Positions 14,127 to 21,725 of a stretch of 23,108 bases of DNA are shown here, in pieces. The translations under genes were made by a program, and so were the position numbers. Numbering within the stretch: the stretch's first letter is position 1; every line of letters begins with the position of its first letter. Source of the stretch: a virus; the IMG/VR virus record IMGVR_UViG_3300031746_005935, positions 1 to 23,108 of that record, one strand, 5' to 3'. The notes under the pieces were generated by a model. It made no database searches and was not told where the DNA came from. It saw nothing but the letters and a program-made list of their open reading frames with translations.

Positions 14127-15181
14127 GAGTAGTCTCCTCTTTCATGGGCTTTGGATTGTTGATGTTTGTCATTATATTTATTATATAACTTAGATTTGAG
14201 TTCAAGATTTATAGGTTTACGGTTTTTATCCAATACTTCAATTTTTTTAATTAATTGTCGAGCCATATTATTTGCTACACTTTCACTTCTTCTATCTTTC
14301 ATAACATCTCCATTTCTTCTTACTCCCGTTATAGGATTATTTACTAAATTACGCATTCTTTCATCGCGAGTGCTATATTTATTATGCATAGCATTTTCTA
14401 CTTCTTTATAAAACTCTTCAGAATAAACTTTTGTTTTTTTGCCGCTAAACACATATTTTTTCTTTAAATCTTCCATAACTGCTATGGTTTCATCAACAAG
14501 TCCTTGATCATAATGTTCTGAAGATGGATTCATATAAGGATTAGTTTTAACAAAACTCCTAGAATCAGGGTCTAATTTATTAAGATCAAATTTAGAAGAT
14601 TGTTTTCGTGGAGTAGGGCGATTATCAGTAACATACTCTTCATCACTAGAATAGTCCTGAGGAGCTTGCTTAGCAAATTCTCTCATTTTTAGATCTAAAT
14701 TAAAGCGCGCTTCATTTAGCTTCTCTAAAGTGTCCTCAGCTTGAAATATACGTGTCTTTTCTTCTTTTAATTCCGCATCCCGTTTAATAGCTTTAACAGT
14801 TTCAATATCATCTTGCACTTTTTTATATTCAGCAGTCATTCTTTCTGCTTGTTGTTGATAAATAACTTTACGTTGCTGTGCTATTTCATATTCTTTAGCT
14901 ATTTTTTCTTCATTATTTTGATTAACTTGTTCTTCTAAAGCATTTAAACGTTCTACAAGCTTTCTATTATTCTCAATTTCTTCTTGTTTAGCACGTCTAC
15001 TTCGTTCATCAAAAGAATCTACGTCAATTTCTTCTTCTTGATCATCAAGATCAAAATCATTAGTATCGTCATCATCTATATGCTCATCTACTATTTCTTG
15101 AAGATCTTTTTCGGTAGTTGGAACTCTTCCCTCTAAAATTGCCTCTTCTTCATCATCTAAAAATTTATTTTTATCATCCAT
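14123..15181 (-). CDS. Putative scaffolding protein (352 aa)
   Basis: Residues 1-60 are very acidic (DDEEEAILEG, HIDDDDTNDFDLDDQEEE), 61-172 form a long coiled coil (EEIENNRKLVERLNALEEQVNQ, then EEKTRIFQAEDTLEKLNEARF), and the C-terminal part is basic. Around 205-270 is SFVKTNPYMNP, GLVDETIAVMEDLKKKY and YSEEFYKEVENAMHNKY. I remember a similar 'fl..NpW........a..i...l......~~eYy.e~~~r' block in scaffolding-like phage proteins. Length, acidic start, coiled coil and place between portal and capsid genes all fit an internal scaffold, and the capsid protein has no delta domain of its own. AGAGGAGACAATC precedes the ATG. No protease motif was seen. Confidence 0.68.
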   Translation of the reverse strand: MDDKNKFLDDEEEAILEGRVPTTEKDLQEIVDEHIDDDDTNDFDLDDQEEEIDVDSFDERSRRAKQEEIENNRKLVERLNALEEQVNQNNEEKIAKEYEIAQQRKVIYQQQAERMTAEYKKVQDDIETVKAIKRDAELKEEKTRIFQAEDTLEKLNEARFNLDLKMREFAKQAPQDYSSDEEYVTDNRPTPRKQSSKFDLNKLDPDSRSFVKTNPYMNPSSEHYDQGLVDETIAVMEDLKKKYVFSGKKTKVYSEEFYKEVENAMHNKYSTRDERMRNLVNNPITGVRRNGDVMKDRRSESVANNMARQLIKKIEVLDKNRKPINLELKSKLYNKYNDKHQQSKAHERGDYS

Positions 15182-15204
15182 TGATTGTCTCCTCTAGGTT
15201 GATA

Positions 15205-15672
15205 TTAAATATAAGGCGTTAGAAATAAATGATCTATATAATATGGATCAGATACATGTGCTTTTAGAGTAATATCAGGTAACATAGCAACATATTCACC
15301 ACCAACTTTGAATTTGTCATATTCATATTTGGAAAATTTATACCATTGACCTATATAAAAACGCTGACCATTAGGAAAACATTCTTTATCTTTAAAACAA
15401 TCTTCACCAAAGGCTAAAATCTTAAAGACAGATTGTTCTAAAGCATCTTTAATAATAGTTTCTTCAGCATATTGGCAAATCATGCCTTTATTATCCATTT
15501 TATAAAGCTTGCCATATACATAATTTCTTTCCGGTCTAATTATGTCATAACTAATTTCTTTAATTATGTTTGCTGTGATTTCTTCTTCAGTCCATTCTTT
15601 CTTGAATTCTTTGTGCCATGTTTTTGAGATATTAAAATTATTCTCATGTTGTACAAAATTTTTTCCGTTCAT
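15205..15672 (-). CDS. Putative GroES-like phage protein (155 aa)
   Basis: The C-terminal half reads like a chaperonin-10 barrel: VFKILAFGEDCF (82-93), RFYIGQWYKFSKYEYDKFKVGG (104-125), then EYVAMLPDITLKAHVSDP (126-143). This is the GroES order 'G.V..vG......vGd.V.f.kY.g..~k~~g.ey.~l.~d.i.A.v'. Similar GroES-like proteins sit next to scaffold and portal genes in other phages (from memory). The N-terminal 80 residues are extra and more charged (FKKEWTEEEITANIIKE). The key mobile loop sequence of true GroES cannot be placed with confidence. It may help capsid folding, or simply be a beta-barrel virion protein. AGGAGACAAC precedes the ATG. Confidence 0.5.
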   Translation of the reverse strand: MNGKNFVQHENNFNISKTWHKEFKKEWTEEEITANIIKEISYDIIRPERNYVYGKLYKMDNKGMICQYAEETIIKDALEQSVFKILAFGEDCFKDKECFPNGQRFYIGQWYKFSKYEYDKFKVGGEYVAMLPDITLKAHVSDPYYIDHLFLTPYI

Positions 15673-15696
15673 TGTTGTCTCCTATGAATAGATAAT

Positions 15697-15921
15697 TTAT
15701 ATTATAGTTGTTCCTGAAAATTTAATCTTTAATGCAGCAGCTCTTTCTGATTCACTTTGGAATTTTCCTAGTTCTTCTAATATTTCTTGGATTGTTTCTC
15801 TTCTTTCAAAGATACGATTATATTGATTAATATTGTCTTGAATAAAGCTTTTATCTAACAGCTGACGTGTAGATTCGCCATACATATATTCTAAACGTTG
15901 TACAAAACTTTCTAAATCCAT
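15697..15921 (-). CDS. Hypothetical small helical protein (74 aa)
   Basis: A 74-residue, mostly helical-looking protein (VQRLEYMYGESTRQLLDKSF, RRETIQEILEELGKFQ, SERAAALKIKF) with no membrane segment or Cys. It opens the scaffold block. Its ATG (15919-15921) has no clear Shine-Dalgarno site, unlike its neighbours, so expression may be low or depend on coupling. A weak promoter candidate lies just upstream. Function is unknown; the reading frame is uninterrupted and in line with neighbouring genes. Confidence 0.5.
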   Translation of the reverse strand: MDLESFVQRLEYMYGESTRQLLDKSFIQDNINQYNRIFERRETIQEILEELGKFQSESERAAALKIKFSGTTII

Positions 15922-15959
15922 AATTATTATTATATTGTTGCCAATTACTAATTAATAAT

Positions 15960-15987
15960 AGTGTAATAGAAAAAAATTTTTATACAA
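15960..15987 (-). promoter_or_regulatory. Weak promoter candidate before the scaffold block
   Basis: On the minus strand TTGTAT (15982-15987), 16 bases, then TACACT (15960-15965), matching 4 of 6 consensus bases in each box. It lies in the 104-bp gap before the 74-residue gene. In sequence this AT-rich such matches arise by chance easily. A 7-bp inverted repeat (AATATTA, TAATATT) at 15998-16014 lies just upstream. It could be an operator or only AT-rich noise. Confidence 0.3.
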
Positions 15988-16025
15988 CGTTTTTTTTAAT
16001 ATTAATGTAATATTTTATAAATTTA

Positions 16026-16532
16026 TTAATGCTTTCTATAAGATTTAGTACGACCACCTCTTTTTTGACCTTGTGCCGCTTCCATTTGCCTTTTAGCATA
16101 AGCGTTTTGATCTTCAGCTCCTTGAGCTTGTGCATTCATCATTCTTTCTTGAGCTGCAGATGATTTATTTGCTTGACGCATTTGATTAAACGCCATACCT
16201 GCTTGAGCTGCAGTACCGGCAGCATTAACTGCATGTCCTATATTTCCGGCATTTCTAGCAAGAGTACCGCCAACAGCACCAAGACCTTTTGCGCCTAAAC
16301 TAGCAGCTTTAGTACCTAAACTAAGACCTTTTGCTAAATAAGGAGCAGCCATACCTGCACCTTTAGCAAGCATACCGATTAAACTTCCTAAAAAATGATG
16401 CTCTCTCGTTGCTTTTTTATGAGTTTTTTTATCAATATTTTGAGTATCAAGAGTTTTACCGCAAAGCATTTGTCCTATCATATGATGCTCTCGCATTGCT
16501 TTTTTAATATGTGATTTTCTAACATTTTGCAT
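16026..16532 (-). CDS. Putative ejection/internal virion protein with two REHHxxG motifs (168 aa)
   Basis: Residues 10-20 (KKAMREHHMIG) and 39-49 (KKATREHHFLG) are an internal repeat 29 residues apart. A Gly/Ala-rich hydrophobic stretch follows (50-115: SLIGMLAKGAGMAAPYLAKGL..., GAVGGTLARNAGNIGHAVNAAGTAAQAG), then a Gln/Met/Ala-rich helix (116-156) and a basic end (KRGGRTKSYRKH). The order, membrane-seeking Gly/Ala part then Gln-rich amphipathic helix, resembles small ejection proteins such as T7 gp14 in composition, not in alignable sequence. The same REHHFIG-like motif occurs in the gene upstream. AGGA lies before the ATG. Expressed after the portal gene, it is probably a virion protein made with it, and the function is inferred. 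Confidence 0.58.
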   Translation of the reverse strand: MQNVRKSHIKKAMREHHMIGQMLCGKTLDTQNIDKKTHKKATREHHFLGSLIGMLAKGAGMAAPYLAKGLSLGTKAASLGAKGLGAVGGTLARNAGNIGHAVNAAGTAAQAGMAFNQMRQANKSSAAQERMMNAQAQGAEDQNAYAKRQMEAAQGQKRGGRTKSYRKH

Positions 16533-16549
16533 TTTATAATCCTATTTAA

Positions 16550-16873
16550 TTATTTCTTTTTAAATCTATTAACTAAATCTATAATAGCAGGTATTGCTGA
16601 GGCAGCGCCTAACATAGCTCCAATAAAATGAGGCTCACGTTTAACTCTTTTACCTTTTTTATGACCGCCAAATTTACCAGCAGAAGGAGCTGGAGTCATC
16701 ACACTATGAAAAGGAGTAATACCATCCATGCCACCCATGCCACCCATAGCATGCTTTGTTCTTTTTATACATCCACCTTTTTTACGTTTTAATCTTGTTA
16801 CTGATTCACTCTTGCCAGTAGGAACTTTAGCATTGGTTGAACCTAGTTTACTTTTTATGTGTTCTAAATACAT
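16550..16873 (-). CDS. Basic Gly/Met-rich small protein with REPHFIG motif (107 aa)
   Basis: Strongly basic: LKRKKGGCIKRTKHAMGGMGGMDG (28-51), HKKGKRVKREPHFIGAMLG (71-89), ending VNRFKKK. Residues 82-100 are hydrophobic (HFIGAMLGAASAIPAIIDL), a short membrane-interacting helix. The VKREPHFIG segment matches the two REHH(M/F)(I/L)G copies in the next protein. Small phage proteins with 'GGxIKRxxGG' stretches are familiar but unassigned. GAGGAGACAAC precedes the ATG, an RBS sequence repeated in several genes here. Binding of DNA or membranes is plausible from charge; nothing more can be said. Confidence 0.56.
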   Translation of the reverse strand: MYLEHIKSKLGSTNAKVPTGKSESVTRLKRKKGGCIKRTKHAMGGMGGMDGITPFHSVMTPAPSAGKFGGHKKGKRVKREPHFIGAMLGAASAIPAIIDLVNRFKKK

Positions 16874-16913
16874 TGTTGTCTCCTCAATTTAATGTTAATA
16901 ACTTAACTACATA

Positions 16914-16942
16914 AGTGTAGTATTATTTAATATAATTTGCAA
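16914..16942 (-). promoter_or_regulatory. Weak promoter candidate between portal and small basic genes
   Basis: On the minus strand TTGCAA (16937-16942), 17 bases, then TACACT (16914-16919). Each box matches 4 of 6 consensus bases, including the important T, A and final T of the -10. The -10 lies inside a 6-bp hairpin (ACTACA, loop CTTA, TGTAGT, 16906-16921). The gap is 124 bp, large for this window, which makes some regulatory use likely, but the match alone is weak. Confidence 0.35.
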
Positions 16943-16997
16943 AAATATGTAAAAGTGATACATAGTAAATTAGAAATCGCTTATAAACGACCCAACT

Positions 16998-19556
16998 TTA
17001 AATCTGCTGTAATTTACTTGATATCTCAGTCAATTTAATCTTTGCTGCAATATTTGCTTTCTCTATTTCTTTCTCACGATCTATCATTGCTTTTTGAAGC
17101 GTAGTTTGTTGAACAATTTGCGCTTTTTGAAGTTCAGTTTGAGCTTTAATATTATCAGTCTGCGCACGTTGTTCAATCGCATGAGCATCAACCTGAACTT
17201 TTTGAGCCTCCACTTCAACTTGATTTTGCATAACTTGATTAGGATCAAGTGGGGGCGGTGTTTGCTGGGCAATTTGTTGTTGTTGCTGTTGATCTTGAGC
17301 AATAGTTTGTGCCTCCATAAGAGCAATCTGATTAAGGATTGAAGAATCAAGCTCAGCCACGTCTTCAGGTAATTTAAACTCTGCAATTTCCTCTTCTGAC
17401 GCACCTTCTTGTGCAAGACTTTCTTTAATTTGAGCTTCAAGTTTATTTAAAGCATCAAAGAATTTTCTTTGTGCCATTAACATCATAGCATTATTTAATA
17501 TAGGTTGCTTAGTCTCAGGCGCTAAATCTTGCATTGCATTTAATGAATCTATGAATGTTTGTAATGCTAATATATAAGCTTCTTGATCTTGCTCTTTAAA
17601 TGCTTTTACCGGCTGTCCTGCCATTAAAGAAGCATTCTCCATCAAAGGAGTCATCGGTTGTATTTGGGCTTCAGGTTTTAAAATCTCATCAGGATTAAAA
17701 TCTAAATTAGTTACATAATTACGTAATATATAATCTACATTAATTTGAGTATATTTATCTGCTAAATTAAGTAAGTTTTCATACTTAATCATATCAATAT
17801 ATTGAGATGAAACTTTACTATTAGCCGTCGGAGTAATAATTACATTAGGGTCATTAAAATCAAACTCATTAATTAACTCTCTAAACTCAAAACTCATATA
17901 TTGAGGATCAATTAAATGAGCATATTTCTTAAGTTGAGTTAAAAATATTCTATATTCACGAGTTAAAGCGTCATAAATACCACGAATAATAAAATTAGGT
18001 ATTTTAGAAGCTTCATCTATCATCATCATAATAGAACTTGCAGGGGTATTAGCACCGATATCACCTATATTATTTAAACTCAGGGTAATTTGATCTACGC
18101 CTTGTTCATAATATTGCATCAATTCAGATAACGAAGGAGATGCTTGTGGAAAGGGCAGCGGACTAATTTGCTCGGATAGTTTAAAATTCCCACCTGTATC
18201 AATCGGTATCATACTACCTGGGAATAACACTTGTGTGGTATTGGTGTTTTTAATAGCTTTATTAACTAATACTGTCGGATGACTCGAATAAGCACCGGCA
18301 TTAGCAATCATTCTGATTTTATTAGTAGCTGATTTAACTAAAGGAGCAGCCAAGTGTAATAGTCCCCAATTCCAACTTTCAGAATTAGGAAAATATGAAT
18401 TCTTTACAAAATTTTGAATGGTTTTAAAATTAGGATCATTAGACTCCCAGAACTCATGAATAGCTGCAATTCTTCCTGAAGAGATATCAATGTCAATTAA
18501 ATATGGCAAATCTCTTTCAACTGGTGGCTTATAATCCCCCAAATCTCCAAAATCATTTAATTTATATCTAACTCTAACTTGATAAAATTCATAAACATTA
18601 TCATCTCTATCTTCACTAGTATCAACCATATCATCATCGTACTCATCATCATCTTCACCATAGCCAGATCCAATAGGACGATAGTTATATTCAAGAAAAT
18701 CTTTATTAGCAATTTTAGCATCTAACTCAAATTTACTCATATGAACACGTTGAGATATACGAGTAGCATCATCAGCACTACGTGAATAAGGATTAACTTC
18801 TATATCTAATGCAGGCAGATAATAATTAACAAGTTTTTTCTCTACCGAATCATAATAGATTTTTTGATAAACATTCCCTTCTAAAGCTAAATCATAAAAA
18901 GAATTTCTTTTATCTTCTTTGTAATTAGGAATAGCTAAATTAAAATATTGATTAATAAAATTCTTAAGCTTAATAGCTTTATTTTTTAATTCACTTGTTC
19001 CTTCTGTGATTGAAAAATTAACAATCTCTTCACCTAAAAAGATAGATGACAAAGTTGAAGTAGCTTTAATTATAGCGTTGTTTAAAGCATAAGATTTATC
19101 AGATGACATTTGTTTACGTCCATCTGTTGTTTGGTTATCAGAGCTTCTTGGATCATCTTTAGTGCGTATATTAAATTGTTCTTTACCTTCTCTAATATTA
19201 TCTAACCATTGTTCACGAGATTTTTTATCATTATTAAGATTATCCATTACATCTTTAGCAATAGATTGTCTTGTGTGTTCAGGAATTAAGTCGGCTATAT
19301 TCTTTAATTCATAGATTAAATTAGTTTTAATGTCCTCATTATCTTCATCAACTACTTTTTTGCCTTGTTGTATTTCATTATCAAGCTCATCTTCTTGCTC
19401 TTCCCCTTGATTCATTTCAAGATTAGCATTAAATAAATCATCGGTTATATCGCGTTCTTCACCGTTTAACTCTCGTGTTAAAGATTTATTTTTTTGCTCT
19501 ATATTATTAACTAATTTCTCTTGGTGAATCTTGTTAAACACATTTTGTAGGTTCAT
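16998..19556 (-). CDS. Portal protein, P22-like with long C-terminal barrel/helix (852 aa)
   Basis: The dodecameric ring through which DNA enters and leaves the capsid. Residues 1-95 are acidic and disordered; the core begins near 'WLDNIREGKEQF' and includes KSYALNNAIIKATSTLSSIFLGEE (about 152-176), the wing-like 'YDLALEGNVYQKIYYD' region (about 220-237) and FPQASPSLSELMQYYEQGVDQITLSLNNIGDIGANTPASSIMMMIDEASK, a helix-rich block typical of podophage portals. After residue 738 it becomes a polar Gln-rich helical tail with a run of six Gln (756-761) and a PPP, ending in a long coiled coil (about 775-852). P22's portal (725 residues) also has a long C-terminal helical barrel. The gene begins 8 bases after the terminase stop with a poor ribosome site, so coupling is likely. 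Confidence 0.82.
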   Translation of the reverse strand: MNLQNVFNKIHQEKLVNNIEQKNKSLTRELNGEERDITDDLFNANLEMNQGEEQEDELDNEIQQGKKVVDEDNEDIKTNLIYELKNIADLIPEHTRQSIAKDVMDNLNNDKKSREQWLDNIREGKEQFNIRTKDDPRSSDNQTTDGRKQMSSDKSYALNNAIIKATSTLSSIFLGEEIVNFSITEGTSELKNKAIKLKNFINQYFNLAIPNYKEDKRNSFYDLALEGNVYQKIYYDSVEKKLVNYYLPALDIEVNPYSRSADDATRISQRVHMSKFELDAKIANKDFLEYNYRPIGSGYGEDDDEYDDDMVDTSEDRDDNVYEFYQVRVRYKLNDFGDLGDYKPPVERDLPYLIDIDISSGRIAAIHEFWESNDPNFKTIQNFVKNSYFPNSESWNWGLLHLAAPLVKSATNKIRMIANAGAYSSHPTVLVNKAIKNTNTTQVLFPGSMIPIDTGGNFKLSEQISPLPFPQASPSLSELMQYYEQGVDQITLSLNNIGDIGANTPASSIMMMIDEASKIPNFIIRGIYDALTREYRIFLTQLKKYAHLIDPQYMSFEFRELINEFDFNDPNVIITPTANSKVSSQYIDMIKYENLLNLADKYTQINVDYILRNYVTNLDFNPDEILKPEAQIQPMTPLMENASLMAGQPVKAFKEQDQEAYILALQTFIDSLNAMQDLAPETKQPILNNAMMLMAQRKFFDALNKLEAQIKESLAQEGASEEEIAEFKLPEDVAELDSSILNQIALMEAQTIAQDQQQQQQIAQQTPPPLDPNQVMQNQVEVEAQKVQVDAHAIEQRAQTDNIKAQTELQKAQIVQQTTLQKAMIDREKEIEKANIAAKIKLTEISSKLQQI

Positions 19557-19564
19557 ACTAAAGC

Positions 19565-21208
19565 CTATTGATAGTTGAAAATGTTAAAATCGGGTTCATT
19601 CTCTGGTTCTTCATAAATATCTTCATGAATTAATATTTTTTCACGTTTGAGAGTTATAAGAACTTGACTCATGGTATCAATAATATCATTACTTGAATGA
19701 GATGGGAAATTTATGGCTGCCTCTAATAATTCTTTAGCATGTTTAAATAATTTTTTACTTTTAAAGGATTCTCGCACATAAACTCTTCCACTAGCTATTT
19801 CAGGCAAAGTTGACCTAGCTCTTGCAACTTTACCACCATGCCCTTGAGGATTAAACCCTCTGGTAGGAATGCCTGCCATATATAATTCATTCATTAACGG
19901 ATCACCTAGAGTCTTAGTCTCAATCAATACATAATCCACAGGTCGCTTACCACTTATGGGATTATCATAATCAGTATCTTTATAATTATGAGCCATTCTT
20001 TGAGCCATCTCTCTCATTACGTGAAATTCTATATGACCGGCATAAAGCTCTAATAACATAATGCAGGTAAGACCATAGAAGTTTTTAAACACTCCCCAAG
20101 TAGTACATACTGACATACAAGGGTCTGAACTTTCATCAGCTTTCTTACCAACCAAAGCAGTGTCCCATGATTGTATAATACGTTCAAAATCAGGAGCATG
20201 CTCCTCATCCCAAATCATGAAATCATCTTTAGTAAAGATACCGCCTTGCATTGGTGACGGTCTTTGTTGATATAATGAAGCATATGCAAATGCCCCTTTA
20301 ATTTTCTTTTCTTGTTCAATATAATGCTTAGGATGTTTATCAGGCCATAATAAATCGCCTTCATTATGTCTTGGATCAGACCATTTTTTATTATTAGTTG
20401 AAGGCAATATAATAGTTGAACAACGATGAGCTTTCTCAAATTCCATAGGTAATCTTAAATGTACGATGTTCTTCTGGTTTTCTAAAATATGACCGGTTAA
20501 ATCTTCCATGTGAGGTCTATGTTGTAATATAATCTTACAACCTGTTTGCTTGTCATTAAGACGATCACTCATGGTACGATCATACCAATTGTTTACCGCT
20601 GTTCTTCTAGCCTCAGAGTCCATATCTTCAATGGAATTCGGATCATCCAGTATTATCTGATCTCCACCCATACCTACACCGCCTCCAACAGAACAAGCAA
20701 TACGATATCCTTTTTTATTATTGGAGAATTTCTGGATGGCATTATTGTCATCTCTAAGTTTAAATACATTTCCAAATATTTCTTGATACCACTGACTATT
20801 AATCAGATCTCTACATTTAAGCGAATGCTCGTTAGAAAGCTTAGCAGCGTAAGTACCACATAAGAACTTCTTCCATGCATCACCACTCCCCCATACCCAA
20901 GCAGGATACATTATAGAGATGATAGAGGACTTCATACAACGAGGAGGCATGTTAACTATCAAGAAGTTAATATCACCTCTATTACATGCCTCTAAATGCT
21001 CTGCAATAGCTTGAATATGCCAGTTATCATAAAAGGCGACATTTAATCCCTCTAAGGCTGTCCAAGCATCCTTAATAAACAAATAAAAATTGGCTTTGTA
21101 TTTTGCTTGTTGTTGCAATGCATAGTCAGACACGTAGTTTGTACTACCAAGAATGGCAAATTTCTGCTCTAATGTTAAGACTTTCTTGTGAAAACTTAAT
21201 CTATTCAT
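19565..21208 (-). CDS. terL: Terminase large subunit (547 aa)
   Basis: The packaging motor: ATPase plus nuclease. The ATPase has a Walker A-like PPRCMKSS (88-95), Walker B QIILDDP (184-190) after GGGVGMGGD, and a coupling-motif candidate QHRPHMEDL near 229-237. The RNase H-like nuclease has three acidic positions: SWDTA (D349), VLIETK (E430) and NDIIDTMSQ (D508/D511). The order and the PPRxxKS Walker A resemble the phage terminase family found in P22-like and many prophage elements. It overlaps the small subunit's stop by 8 bases (21201-21208), so it is co-translated, and is followed closely by the portal gene. The frame is complete. Confidence 0.93.
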   Translation of the reverse strand: MNRLSFHKKVLTLEQKFAILGSTNYVSDYALQQQAKYKANFYLFIKDAWTALEGLNVAFYDNWHIQAIAEHLEACNRGDINFLIVNMPPRCMKSSIISIMYPAWVWGSGDAWKKFLCGTYAAKLSNEHSLKCRDLINSQWYQEIFGNVFKLRDDNNAIQKFSNNKKGYRIACSVGGGVGMGGDQIILDDPNSIEDMDSEARRTAVNNWYDRTMSDRLNDKQTGCKIILQHRPHMEDLTGHILENQKNIVHLRLPMEFEKAHRCSTIILPSTNNKKWSDPRHNEGDLLWPDKHPKHYIEQEKKIKGAFAYASLYQQRPSPMQGGIFTKDDFMIWDEEHAPDFERIIQSWDTALVGKKADESSDPCMSVCTTWGVFKNFYGLTCIMLLELYAGHIEFHVMREMAQRMAHNYKDTDYDNPISGKRPVDYVLIETKTLGDPLMNELYMAGIPTRGFNPQGHGGKVARARSTLPEIASGRVYVRESFKSKKLFKHAKELLEAAINFPSHSSNDIIDTMSQVLITLKREKILIHEDIYEEPENEPDFNIFNYQ

Positions 21209-21725
21209 TTTTTAACTTCTTAACTTTCTCTGCCATTTCCATTAATTTAGAAAAGCCATCAGAAGCAAGAAAATCATTAGCAACACTATCTAACATTTCA
21301 GTTGCAAATTTAGCACCTTCCATACTTACCACTCCATTACCCAGATCCTCTAATAAGCGTAAACGAGTTGTCTTTATGTCCTCAATTGTTTTAATGCCTC
21401 CAAAGTCATAATTTAAAGCATTAGTGATCGGAAATTTATTAGTTCCTTTTAAAGATTTATGAGTTAGTTGTAGTATAGCGGAATTGCCTTTAGCCATTTC
21501 TTTTAAAGCACAATCATCCCAAAAGCCTCTAAGTTCCTCTTTTACATCTAAAGTAGCTTGTTTAAACTCAGGATACTTTTTGCACCAATCATAATAAGTA
21601 CTATTGTTTATGCCGTATACATTACATGACTTCTGAATATGACCTGCATGAGCTTTATATATTTCTAGAAACTTGTCTGTATCTTTATACGGTTTATTGG
21701 TTTTATGGGGTTTTTTGGTTTTCAT
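21201..21725 (-). CDS. terS: Terminase small subunit (about 174 aa)
   Basis: Expected role: recognises packaging DNA and loads the large subunit. Residues around 25-55 (HAGHIQKSCNVYGINNSTYYDWCKKYPEFKQA) form a helix-turn-helix typical of phage TerS, followed by LRGFWDDCALKEMAKGNSAILQLTHKSL, an oligomerisation-like helix, and a C-terminal coiled coil (SKLMEMAEKVKKLKNE). It sits immediately upstream of the large subunit with an 8-base overlap. Two starts compete: GTG at 21731 and ATG at 21725 (MKTKKPHK); I chose the ATG because neither has a strong ribosome site and ATG is commoner. Either start overlaps the methyltransferase gene's end (21703). Confidence 0.82.
   Translation of the reverse strand: MKTKKPHKTNKPYKDTDKFLEIYKAHAGHIQKSCNVYGINNSTYYDWCKKYPEFKQATLDVKEELRGFWDDCALKEMAKGNSAILQLTHKSLKGTNKFPITNALNYDFGGIKTIEDIKTTRLRLLEDLGNGVVSMEGAKFATEMLDSVANDFLASDGFSKLMEMAEKVKKLKNE

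Noticed and set aside
15998-16014. AATATTA/TAATATT inverted repeat as a terminator for the gene at 16026-16532
   Set aside because: On the minus strand it is followed by A residues, not T, and the stem is all A/T.
16906-16921. Hairpin ACTACA/TGTAGT as a terminator
   Set aside because: Only a 6-bp stem with no T-run on the minus strand; kept as a possible part of the weak promoter instead.
17270-17292. Gln codon run in the portal as a microsatellite mutation switch
   Set aside because: Only six Gln codons, mixed with CAG, inside a generally Gln-rich helix; an expansion or contraction would stay in frame and there is no sign of phase variation.
17084-17440. Open frame of 118 codons on the minus strand in another phase
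   Set aside because: Overlaps the portal's Gln-rich tail in a shifted frame; the Lys/Leu-rich peptide is a reading-frame shadow of CAA/AAA-rich codons.
20546-20863. Open frame of 105 codons on the plus strand
   Set aside because: Antisense to the terminase nuclease/ATPase region, with no ribosome site or recognisable motif.
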